Shown here in pieces: positions 25,170-32,965 of a stretch of DNA of 64,000 nucleotides. The notes under the pieces were generated by a model, which had not been told where the DNA came from, ran no database searches, and was given only the letters and a program-made list of their open reading frames with translations. The position numbers and the translations under genes were made by a program. How positions within the stretch are numbered: the stretch's first letter is position 1; every line of letters starts with the position of its first letter. Source of the DNA: Paenibacillus sp. RC334 (GTDB lineage Bacteria > Bacillota > Bacilli > Paenibacillales > Paenibacillaceae); assembly GCF_030034735.1 (NCBI RefSeq), contig NZ_CP125370.1:5379001-5443000 (forward strand). Direction: 5' to 3'.

Positions 25170-25511
25170 TTGGTAAACTGGCTTTTGTTTCTAAAAGGAG
25201 CGAATCCATCACAATGGGAGGTGCTGACCATGAACGAGCCTGTACTGAAAAAAGCGATGAATACCTTGGAATTCCTAAGTCAGGATCGGGAAGCCCGTCT
25301 TCAATATGAAGCAAGACAACGGTATTTACATGATGAGGCATCCATGATTGAAGGAGCAAAAGAAGAAGGCAAGGCAGAAGGTAAAGCAGAGGGTAAAGCA
25401 GAAAGTCGGGCTGAAATTGCACGAAATATGCTCCGTTTAGGCTTAGGTATAGATATTATCGCCAAAGCGTCCGGTTTGTCGGAAGCTGAAATTCGAGCGC
25501 TTCAATCATAA
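25170..25511 (+). pseudogene. Rpn-family (PD-(D/E)XK) nuclease, C-terminal part only
   Basis: The frame translates as the C-terminal region of Rpn/recombination-promoting nucleases (NTLEFLSQDREARLQYEARQ, DEASMIEGAKEEGKAEGKAE repeat, GLSEAEIRALQS). The catalytic nuclease domain, usually about 200 residues upstream, is absent and a TGA stands directly before the frame. An ATG at 25230 has GGGAGG at the ideal distance and would yield a 93-residue protein. Rpn genes are known to produce internal C-terminal proteins that antagonise the toxin, so this may be a retained antidote part rather than mere debris. Confidence 0.7.
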
Positions 25512-25527
25512 AACTGACCACGACAAA

Positions 25528-25555
25528 AGAGCCGACCCGCAAAAGGGTCGGCTCT
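25528..25555. terminator. Bidirectional intrinsic terminator
   Basis: AGAGCCGACCC and GGGTCGGCTCT form a perfect 11 bp stem around GCAAAA, between the Rpn remnant and the convergent adenine deaminase. Confidence 0.85.
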
Positions 25556-25560
25556 ACTAA

Positions 25561-27288
25561 TTATTCTCTTATCTCCAAAGGATCCACAATCAAAGGTACA
25601 ACCTTGCCCGCGTTTACATCAATCAAGCCGTGATCAGTAATTTTCAAAGCCGGGCTGACTGGCAAAGAATGAGTGCTCAGCGACATGATTGGATTGTAAT
25701 GGCGGTAACCGAGCGACAGCAAGGCAGAACGCAGCTCCTTCACGTGGGCCGCCACCATTTCTAGCGGTCCTTCTGTTAAAATCCCGCCTACGGTTAACGG
25801 CAAATGGGACAGCACCTTGCCATTTTCAACTACGCAAAAGCCGCCTTGACTGGAAAGAACCGTATTCGCCGCTAATATCATATCCTGCTTGTTATGCCCT
25901 ACGACCAGCAAGTTATGGTTATCGTGCGAATACGTGGTTGCTACCGCCCCGCGCTTAATCGTGTCTCCCCCGATCAAACCATAGGCACGGTTACCATTCT
26001 TGCCATATCGCTCAAAAGTAGCGATAAGCCCGTGTTCGCTCTGTTCCCACATCAGCTCACCATTCGCCACCTGCTCAGGTGCAATACGTTCGCTCGTAAA
26101 GGTCGATCCGTCCTTCACCATCATAATACGGCAATGATGTGTACCATCCGCTACATCCAGCTCTACGATAAAATCCCGCTCTGTGAGAGGCTTCAGCTTT
26201 ACACTTTGGTAAAAATGAGGTGGAAAACGGCAGCTTAACGAATCTTGATGATACTCTTCAAATTTATCGAATACCTTTTGCCCATCCTTGTACACCCGCT
26301 CTACTTCAAAATGGCTCAGGTCAGACAACAAGACAAAATCAGCTATTTTCCCCGGTGCAATCGTGCCCCGGTCGTGCATACGCATCCGTGTCGCAGGCGT
26401 GAACGTAGCAGCATAGATCGCATCCTCAGGCTTCATGCCCATCCCGATTGCTTTGCTTACAATATGGTTCAGATGCCCACGCTCTACGAAGGAATCCGGC
26501 ATCACATCATCCGTTACAAAGCAAAAATGCTGCGCCACGTCTTCCTGAATCAAATACTCCATCACTTCAGGGGTCATGGATTTTTCCTGAATCTCAATGA
26601 ACATCCCCGCAGCCATACGAGCCTTCATGCCTTCAATGCTTTGGTGGGTATGGTCAGAGCCAATTCCCGCGTAGATTAACTGATGCAGGTCCAGATCAAG
26701 CAACTGCGGCGTATGCCCTTCAATGATCAGCTCCGGGTAATGCTCACGAACATGGCGTAAAATACGGTTGGTCTTGCCCTCCGGATCACGAATCACATCC
26801 ACATAATTCATAATTTCACCCAGACAGATCATCTCACCGGTTTGCAACAGTGCGTCAATCTCAGGAATATCAATCTCGCCCCCTGAGGTTTCGAGCGGCG
26901 TTGCCGGGACAGAGCTTGGAATACCGTAAAACATATCAGCCACGCAATCTTTGCTGGCCGCCATCATTTCCCGAATGCCTTCCAATCCAAAAACATTCGC
27001 CATTTCGTGCGGTTCCGGTACAATCGTCGTCACGCCGTTGCGAATGAGTCCATAGGAAAAGGTCGCCGGTGTCACCATTGTGCTTTCAATATGGAGATGA
27101 ATGTCGATCAGGCCGGGAATCATATATTTCCCGTGCCCTTCTACAATTTCATTCACTTCAAACGACTCCAGGCCACGCTGACCGATATACATAAACTTGC
27201 CGTCAAGTATAGCAACATTGCCTTCCTCGAACGTCTTGTAATAGCTGTTATACACTTTAACTTGTAAAATCATTTTGTCTGCACGCAT
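25561..27288 (-). CDS. ade: Adenine deaminase
   Basis: 575 residues. Amidohydrolase-fold enzyme converting adenine to hypoxanthine and ammonia. Motifs: PGLIDIHLHIESTMVTP (metal His pair), VPEPHEMANVFG, EGHTPQL, FVTDDVMPDSF and FCVVENGK. Last gene of a six-gene operon, 28 nt after the ABC ATPase. Together with the nucleoside hydrolase it lets imported purine nucleosides be cut and their bases deaminated into the hypoxanthine pool. A GGAGATACATC spacer precedes the ATG. Confidence 0.96.
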   Translation of the reverse strand: MRADKMILQVKVYNSYYKTFEEGNVAILDGKFMYIGQRGLESFEVNEIVEGHGKYMIPGLIDIHLHIESTMVTPATFSYGLIRNGVTTIVPEPHEMANVFGLEGIREMMAASKDCVADMFYGIPSSVPATPLETSGGEIDIPEIDALLQTGEMICLGEIMNYVDVIRDPEGKTNRILRHVREHYPELIIEGHTPQLLDLDLHQLIYAGIGSDHTHQSIEGMKARMAAGMFIEIQEKSMTPEVMEYLIQEDVAQHFCFVTDDVMPDSFVERGHLNHIVSKAIGMGMKPEDAIYAATFTPATRMRMHDRGTIAPGKIADFVLLSDLSHFEVERVYKDGQKVFDKFEEYHQDSLSCRFPPHFYQSVKLKPLTERDFIVELDVADGTHHCRIMMVKDGSTFTSERIAPEQVANGELMWEQSEHGLIATFERYGKNGNRAYGLIGGDTIKRGAVATTYSHDNHNLLVVGHNKQDMILAANTVLSSQGGFCVVENGKVLSHLPLTVGGILTEGPLEMVAAHVKELRSALLSLGYRHYNPIMSLSTHSLPVSPALKITDHGLIDVNAGKVVPLIVDPLEIRE

Positions 27289-27316
27289 GATGTATCTCCT
27301 TCATCGAACCCGCTGA

Positions 27317-28375
27317 TTATTGGACCAGCACCATTTTATCTGCCGGAAAATGCAGGGTAACCCGTTGACCGCTCAGGTACGGCGTGTCCATCTCCTGATT
27401 GGCGGTGAAGCTTCCTTTCGCCGTTTCTACCACATACTGATAGCTGCGCCCCAGGTAAGTGCTCACCTTGATAATGCCGGGCAACTCATTTTCTCCCGTC
27501 TCATTGCCTGCTGTGCGGATAACCAAATCATCCGGACGAATAGCCCCCTGACGGGCACCCGGCTGGACTGTACCCTGATTACGGGCCACACTAAACGAAA
27601 GATCGCTTGTACTCAGGAGAATTCGTTCCCCCTCCTCAACGCGTTCGTCAAAGGACAAGAAATTATTGAATCCGATAAAACGGGCGACAAATTCGGTGGT
27701 TGGATATTTAAAAATCGTCGATGGCGCATCCAACTGCTCGATATTCCCCTTGTTCATAATCGCAACCCGGTCAGATATCGAAAAACATTCCTCCTGATCA
27801 TGCGATACGTATACAGTGGTAATCCCCAATTCCTGTTGAATACGGCGAATTTCTACACGCATATTCACACGCAGGTTCGCATCCAGATTACTCAGCGGTT
27901 CATCGAACAGCAGCAGGTCGGGTTCAATCACAAGCGCCCGTGCAATCGCAACACGCTGACGCTGTCCACCGGACAGTTCGCCAGGGAACCGCTTTTCAAA
28001 GCCCCCCAGACTGACTGTATCCAGCATAGCCATAACACGGCGTTTTATATCATCTTCCTTCACCTTGCGCAGCCGCAGTCCAAAGGCAACATTATCAAAA
28101 ACGGACAAATGCGGGAAAAGCGCATAGCTTTGGAATACAAAACCGAAATTCCGTTTGTTCACCGGAACCCGGGTGTAATCTTTATCGCCAAACAAAAACG
28201 TCCCTTGTTTAGCTTCGAGAAATCCTGCAATCAGACGAAGTGTGGTCGTTTTGCCACATCCACTCGGTCCGAGCAACGAGAGCAATTGCCCCCGTTCGAG
28301 CTGCAAATCGAAATCCTGCAAGATCAGTTGGTTATCATAAGCGACCGATACACGATCCAGAGTAAGCAGTGCCAT
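27317..28375 (-). CDS. ABC transporter ATP-binding protein (PotA-like)
   Basis: 352 residues. Walker A GPSGCGKTTT, signature LSGGQRQRVAIARAL, Walker B LLFDEPLSNLD and H-loop VSHDQEE; a C-terminal TOBE-like domain from about residue 240. It powers the adjacent two-permease importer. GGAGG stands 8 nt before the ATG; 16 nt separate it from the permease gene. The family (PotA/ThiQ-like) handles polyamines, thiamine or phosphonates, but the neighbours here point to purine compounds. Confidence 0.94.
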   Translation of the reverse strand: MALLTLDRVSVAYDNQLILQDFDLQLERGQLLSLLGPSGCGKTTTLRLIAGFLEAKQGTFLFGDKDYTRVPVNKRNFGFVFQSYALFPHLSVFDNVAFGLRLRKVKEDDIKRRVMAMLDTVSLGGFEKRFPGELSGGQRQRVAIARALVIEPDLLLFDEPLSNLDANLRVNMRVEIRRIQQELGITTVYVSHDQEECFSISDRVAIMNKGNIEQLDAPSTIFKYPTTEFVARFIGFNNFLSFDERVEEGERILLSTSDLSFSVARNQGTVQPGARQGAIRPDDLVIRTAGNETGENELPGIIKVSTYLGRSYQYVVETAKGSFTANQEMDTPYLSGQRVTLHFPADKMVLVQ

Positions 28376-28391
28376 ATGGTTGAAGCCTCCA

Positions 28392-29186
28392 TTACCTTTT
28401 AGTGAAGTAAGACAATCCCATCAGTCGTTCAATCAAGAACATCAGAATACCGGTCAAAATCATCAGCATTACCGAAATCGCTGCAATCGTCGGGTCAAAA
28501 TAATTTTCGACGTAGGTCAGCATTTGAATAGGCAGGGTGCTGAATCCCGGTCCTGTCATGAAGACGGAAATGTCGACATTGTTGAATGATTCCAGAAAGG
28601 CAATCAGGATAGCCGCAATAATACCCGAACGGATGTTGGGCAGAACCACCTTGAAAAAGGTTTCCAGCCGTCCGGCTCCCAAGCTGAGTGCTGCTTCCTC
28701 AATCGCAAAATCAAAGTTGGACAAGCTGGACGCAATGACCCGTATAATGAACGGCAGCATAATTACCGTATGTCCGATCAACAGTCCTGCGTATACCGGC
28801 AAATGATAAACAATGATCAGATAACGCAGCAGTGTAAAGCCCAGCACAATACCCGGTATGAGCAGCGGGGAGAGGAACAAAGCATTCAGCGCATCCTTCC
28901 CGTGAAACGAAAAACGACTAAGCGCATAAGCGGCAGGCATGCCGATCAGCAGCGCCAAAATGTTACCCAGCAGAGAGACGACAATCGACGTTTTGAACGT
29001 GGACATAAACAGATCCACTTCAAAAATATTTTGATACCAGCGCAAGGAAAAGCCCTGAGGAGGAAATTTTAATACCGTGCCCGGCTCGAAAGAAGTGACC
29101 GATATGATCAACAGCGGACCGAGCAGAAAGACGAAGACCAGCAGGCTAAAGAAGCCTAGTCCGTAATGTTTCTCCCGCATATCCAC
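28392..29186 (-). CDS. ABC transporter permease (PotC-like)
   Basis: 264 residues from a GTG at 29186, or 262 from the ATG at 29180, which has the better GGGGTAGG spacing. Six transmembrane segments and the EAA loop EEAALSLGAGRLETFFKVVLP that contacts the ATPase. It starts directly after the stop of the other permease gene, so translation is coupled. Confidence 0.93.
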   Translation of the reverse strand: MDMREKHYGLGFFSLLVFVFLLGPLLIISVTSFEPGTVLKFPPQGFSLRWYQNIFEVDLFMSTFKTSIVVSLLGNILALLIGMPAAYALSRFSFHGKDALNALFLSPLLIPGIVLGFTLLRYLIIVYHLPVYAGLLIGHTVIMLPFIIRVIASSLSNFDFAIEEAALSLGAGRLETFFKVVLPNIRSGIIAAILIAFLESFNNVDISVFMTGPGFSTLPIQMLTYVENYFDPTIAAISVMLMILTGILMFLIERLMGLSYFTKR

Positions 29187-30008
29187 CTACCCCTTCGGAT
29201 TGAGTTTATGGGCCGCCTTATTTAAGAGACCGACCACGATAAATGTAATGACAATCATAATCGTTGCAATAACGGAGGCGAGAAACCAGTCATTCAGCGT
29301 CATCGCGTTCTGATACAAAAATGTAGCAATGACGCGCTGTTTTCCTCCAAGTAGTGCTGGTGTCGTATAAGCCGTCAGGCTGCCCACGAAAACGAGAATG
29401 CTTCCGATAATCAGGCCCGGCACAGACAGAGGAAATACAATTTTACGGAATGCGCTGAATTTGGAGGCACCGAGACTCTGAGCTGCATGGACGAGATCAC
29501 CGTCGATATTTTCGAGTACACCAATCAGTGAAATAATCATCAGCGGTAAAAACAAATGCACCAGACCAATAATCATCGCCGCCGGGGTATACAAAATATT
29601 GAGCGGCTCATCAACGAGTCCTAAACCGATGAGCACGTTATTCAGCAGCCCTTTGCGACCCAAAATGACCATCCAGCTAAATGACCGCACCACCGGACTG
29701 GTCAGCAAGGGGAAGATAGCCAGCGCCAGCAAAATCCCTTTGCGGCGCGGGGCCTTTTGCGAAATATAATAAGCCGTCGGGAAGCCGAGTAGCACGCATA
29801 CGAGCGTCGTAACGATACTGACTTCCAGCGTAGTCAGCAATATTTTCAGAAAATAAGGGTCCTTGAAGAAATGGAGATAGCCTTCTAGGGTGAATGAGCT
29901 GTTCTGTACGAAGGTCGAGCCGATCGTTAACACAATCGGAATGACCATGAACACCGCCAGAAAGAGCAAACCTGGCAGCAGCAGCCAATACAAGTATGTT
30001 TTCTTCAT
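29187..30008 (-). CDS. ABC transporter permease (PotB-like)
   Basis: 273 residues, six transmembrane segments, EAA-type loop HAAQSLGASKFSAFRKIVFP. Forms the membrane channel with the PotC-like partner. AAGGAG precedes the ATG. It follows the nucleoside hydrolase gene by 27 nt. Confidence 0.93.
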   Translation of the reverse strand: MKKTYLYWLLLPGLLFLAVFMVIPIVLTIGSTFVQNSSFTLEGYLHFFKDPYFLKILLTTLEVSIVTTLVCVLLGFPTAYYISQKAPRRKGILLALAIFPLLTSPVVRSFSWMVILGRKGLLNNVLIGLGLVDEPLNILYTPAAMIIGLVHLFLPLMIISLIGVLENIDGDLVHAAQSLGASKFSAFRKIVFPLSVPGLIIGSILVFVGSLTAYTTPALLGGKQRVIATFLYQNAMTLNDWFLASVIATIMIVITFIVVGLLNKAAHKLNPKG

Positions 30009-30035
30009 GGGTAGCTCCTTGCGGTTATCAATATG

Positions 30036-30965
30036 TTATTCCTTGTTCAGCACCTGAATAAACAGTTCCAGAAATGCCTCGTTTTCCACCTGTTCGCACA
30101 CGTTCATGTTCGGGCTATGATTGAGACGATTCTGTACATCGCCCACCGTTTGTCCGTCACATATACGGCTGGAGGTTTCCACATCGACATACATTAGCGA
30201 AGTTTCCACCAGCCTCGAATTCAGCGCAACGCCTACAGCAAGCGGATCATGAAGCGCACACGCTTTTACTCCGTTACGTTCCTCATAACGCTTGGTATAA
30301 ATGGCTGTGCTTTCAGCCACATAGCTGCGAATCGCCGGATCGGTGAGACGGGCAATATGGTCCGTCGTCAGCAGTGCCTTCCGTGTTACATCCAGTCCCA
30401 CCTGTACCAACCGCCCAAATCCGGCATGAAATACGATCCGCGCCGCTTCCGGGTCAGCATACATGTTATATTCTGCTACAGGCGTAATATTGCCGCACCC
30501 GTGAATAACACCACCCATAAAAATGACCTCATTGACGTATTGCGTCAACTCCGGGCATTTCAGAAGCGCCAACGCCAGATTCGTGAGCGGCCCGGTGCAA
30601 ACCAGGGTCAGTTCTCCAGGGTGAGCCATGACTGTATCAATGATGATGTCCGGCGCAAAACCTTCAGACGCCGAAATGGCAGGGACAACTCCACTCAATG
30701 CGCCCCCAATACCGTCTTCCCCATGAATACGGTGCTCATGCAATCCTTTACGGATTAATGGAGCATCGGCCCCCCGATAAACCGGAATATCCGGTCTATC
30801 CAAAAGGTCGAGGATTTTGCATGTGTTCAATGTTGCCTGTTTAAGCGATACATTACCGCATACGGTAGTAATCGCTGTAACATCCAGCTGGCCGCTTTTG
30901 GTGGCTAATAAAATACCCAACGCATCATCAATACCAGTATCTACATCTAATATGACTTTTTTCAT
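30036..30965 (-). CDS. Inosine/uridine-preferring nucleoside hydrolase
   Basis: About 309 residues. The calcium-binding DVDTGIDDALGILLA motif, TGPLTNLALAL and EYNMYADPEAA are those of IunH-type enzymes, which split ribonucleosides into base and ribose. The ATG at 30965 overlaps the stop of the substrate-binding protein gene (TAATG), with GGAAG upstream; the frame is also open to 31001. Its insertion between the binding protein and permeases of the importer argues that the importer carries nucleosides. Confidence 0.93.
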   Translation of the reverse strand: MKKVILDVDTGIDDALGILLATKSGQLDVTAITTVCGNVSLKQATLNTCKILDLLDRPDIPVYRGADAPLIRKGLHEHRIHGEDGIGGALSGVVPAISASEGFAPDIIIDTVMAHPGELTLVCTGPLTNLALALLKCPELTQYVNEVIFMGGVIHGCGNITPVAEYNMYADPEAARIVFHAGFGRLVQVGLDVTRKALLTTDHIARLTDPAIRSYVAESTAIYTKRYEERNGVKACALHDPLAVGVALNSRLVETSLMYVDVETSSRICDGQTVGDVQNRLNHSPNMNVCEQVENEAFLELFIQVLNKE

Positions 30966-32038
30966 TATTGAGCAACTTCCCGGTTCCAGCGATCCGTCCA
31001 TGCCTTGATATGGTCATTGACGAATTTCATATCCAGCTTGGTCAGCTTGTTGACCACATCTGCACCATACGTAATTCCTTCTGTATCCGCACCGGACAGC
31101 ACCACCTGCGTATTCACCGGAGAATCAACCTTCGCCTTGGCGGACTTTTCTTGAACTTCCTTGCTTAGCTGCCAGTTGATAAATTCCTCAGCCAATTCTT
31201 TTTGGTCGGAGCCTTTCACCACGTTGATCGTGTTCATTACTGCATAAGCCCCTTCACTCGGCGCTACAAATTTGGCTCCAGGCACTGCTGCTTTCAAATC
31301 TTTGAAGTACATCTCCATAATCGGTCCGCCCGCGATTTCCTGCTGACTGAACATGTTGACGAATTCGGACGTCTTGCTATAAAACTTAACAATATTCGGA
31401 CTCAGCTCTTTCAGTTTCCCGAATGCCTGGTCTTCATTAAAATCTTTACTACCCGCTACCTTGGAGGCCGCGTCTACAACCATCGGTCCAGCCGTAGCCG
31501 TAATGTTCGGCAGGGTCACGTTTCCTTTGAACTCACTGCCCCACAGATCAGCCCAAGAGGTCACATTCTTTTTAACCAGCTCCGGGTTGTAAGCAATACC
31601 AAGGCGGCCAACCGTATAAGCAGGGCCATACTCCTCACCCAGCGGTGCTTTGGCAATATCATAAATTTGATTCAGGTTCGGCACCTTGCTGCGATCCAGC
31701 TTTTCAAACAAACCCTGTTGAATTCCCTGTTGGGCATAATAATCAGACAGATAAATCAGATCGACGTCTGTGCTTCCTTGACTAATTTTGTTCAACCGTT
31801 CTGCGTTATTCCCAATCTCTACTACAATATCAACGTTGTGTTCCTTCTCAAAAGGCTCATACACTTCTTTGTTAAAAAAGTCCTCGGAGAAGCCCCATGT
31901 GGAAATGATTAGCTTCTTCTTGCCATCAGCCGAGCTGCTTTTCCCATCTTCCTGACCTCCGGTAGCATTGCTGCCGCAACCTGCAAGCACAACAGATGCC
32001 AAGGTCAAAGCCATGAACCCTTTAAACCATTTTTTCAT
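30965..32038 (-). CDS. Extracellular solute-binding lipoprotein (PotD-like)
   Basis: 357 residues. Signal peptide and lipobox, SVVLAGCGSN, then a type II periplasmic-binding-protein fold (LIISTWGFSEDFFNKEVYEP, LIYLSDYYAQQGI, LGIAYNPELVKK). It captures the substrate outside the membrane for the two permeases. The polyamine-type family assignment comes from fold, while nucleoside hydrolase and adenine deaminase in the same operon suggest a purine nucleoside or base. GGGGGAG precedes the ATG. First gene of the operon, after a terminator-containing leader. Confidence 0.92.
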   Translation of the reverse strand: MKKWFKGFMALTLASVVLAGCGSNATGGQEDGKSSSADGKKKLIISTWGFSEDFFNKEVYEPFEKEHNVDIVVEIGNNAERLNKISQGSTDVDLIYLSDYYAQQGIQQGLFEKLDRSKVPNLNQIYDIAKAPLGEEYGPAYTVGRLGIAYNPELVKKNVTSWADLWGSEFKGNVTLPNITATAGPMVVDAASKVAGSKDFNEDQAFGKLKELSPNIVKFYSKTSEFVNMFSQQEIAGGPIMEMYFKDLKAAVPGAKFVAPSEGAYAVMNTINVVKGSDQKELAEEFINWQLSKEVQEKSAKAKVDSPVNTQVVLSGADTEGITYGADVVNKLTKLDMKFVNDHIKAWTDRWNREVAQ

Positions 32039-32067
32039 TTGAAACTCCCCCTATTTATTCATTCTGC

Positions 32068-32168
32068 GAACCTGATAACACAAAAAAGAAAAGTACTCTT
32101 GTAAAACAAGAATACTTTTCTTCGTAAACAAAGAATAAGCTGATCCCGCTGCGCGTTATAACAGGTTC
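32068..32168 (-). promoter_or_regulatory. Structured leader with intrinsic terminator (candidate attenuator or riboswitch)
   Basis: Minus-strand reading. A long-range helix pairs GAACCTGTTATAAC (32168-32155) with GTTATCAGGTTC (32079-32068), with a TT bulge. Inside it stands a perfect terminator: a 14 bp nearly perfect stem (32120-32107 with 32101-32088) followed by six T residues at 32087-32082. It precedes the binding-protein start by about 30 nt. I do not recognise it as purine, TPP, guanidine or PRPP class. Conditional termination is inferred from position. Confidence 0.6.
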
Positions 32169-32213
32169 TCCCCTCAGATAGATCCGAAGCGAAAAGCCGA
32201 ATATCCAATTGTA

Positions 32214-32558
32214 TTAGGATTCTTTCAGTATGATGTTCGTGATTGCCCACTGCGTTGCTGAATCATAGTCGCGCAGTAGAGCTTCAATATCGAGCCCCAT
32301 ATCCTCAATCAGCTTCTCGCGAAGTCTCTTCTTATACAGCATGGACATTCGGAAATCCACTTCCAGCTTCAAGCCGGGGGCTTCCACTTCCAATGCCGCC
32401 GAGCGTGGAGAACGCCGGTGCTTCGCAACAAAGGTAACAATGTTGTTCTCAACGGTGGCCCGCAGTAGCGTGGTGCCGAAGCCGAACAGTTCCTTTGAAA
32501 TTTCGTTGTAAATCTGGCACATCCGCTTCTTGCTTTCATTACTGTCGAGCAGCGTCAT
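32214..32558 (-). CDS. DUF2294-like small protein
   Basis: 114 residues, soluble, pattern VDFRMSMLYKKRLREKLIED in the second half. The overall plan (an N-terminal helix, a beta segment TVENNIVTFVAKHR, then a long helix and an ITNIIL end) resembles DUF2294 proteins; the match is judged by eye. Function unknown. It lies just upstream of the leader of the purine-salvage operon on the same strand, so it may be separated from it by the leader terminator. Confidence 0.6.
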   Translation of the reverse strand: MTLLDSNESKKRMCQIYNEISKELFGFGTTLLRATVENNIVTFVAKHRRSPRSAALEVEAPGLKLEVDFRMSMLYKKRLREKLIEDMGLDIEALLRDYDSATQWAITNIILKES

Positions 32559-32790
32559 GAACCCACCCTCATCAGCATATTACGTACAATCAATCTTTCA
32601 ACACGATAGATTATACATAAATATATGATAAATAGCAATAAAAATCCCTAATATAATAACATATGATGCGAAAAAGCGAACAATATGTCGAACTTTGTAG
32701 AGCATTGTAGAGCTTTAGAATATTTTTGTACTTTTTTTCGGCTAAGATATCATAACCCCTGGATAGGCAAGTAACGTTAAGCCATAAATT

Positions 32791-32937
32791 TTACCGTTCT
32801 TCACTTTTGGTACGATGCTGAATTACATAAATAAAAGGATATTCGCCTTTGCTTATTTTACGTTTCCACTCTTGGATCATATCTTCTTGGGTAGGCGGTT
32901 TCTCGTTTACGATTGCTCCTGTAGTTTCTTTAGCCAT
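32791..32937 (-). CDS. Small 48-residue protein, last gene of the spike operon
   Basis: ATG 32937 is preceded by GAGAGGG at 8 nt and the frame runs 48 codons to TAA at 32793. The peptide starts MAKETTGAIVNEKPP and continues with EEWKRK-like charged helix and GEYPFIYVIQHR; it is hydrophilic and has no signal. It begins 28 nt after the stop of the second VgrG-like gene on the same strand, so it is probably co-transcribed. No family recognised. Possible roles are a small adaptor or immunity protein, but there is no direct evidence. Confidence 0.55.
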   Translation of the reverse strand: MAKETTGAIVNEKPPTQEDMIQEWKRKISKGEYPFIYVIQHRTKSEER

Positions 32938-32965
32938 ACTCTTTACCCTCTCACGATGGATTTAG

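Noticed and set aside
27320..28402. Plus-strand frame of 360 codons opposite the ABC ATPase gene
   Set aside because: Antisense shadow; the minus-strand frame has all ATPase motifs.
32039..32260. Purine, TPP, guanidine or PRPP riboswitch before the purine operon
   Set aside because: None of the conserved core sequences of these classes could be found; only a generic helix and terminator are supported.
32680..32695. TGTCGAA, a Spo0A-box core, upstream of the DUF2294-like gene
   Set aside because: A single 7 bp match in A+T-rich sequence is expected by chance and no promoter context supports it.
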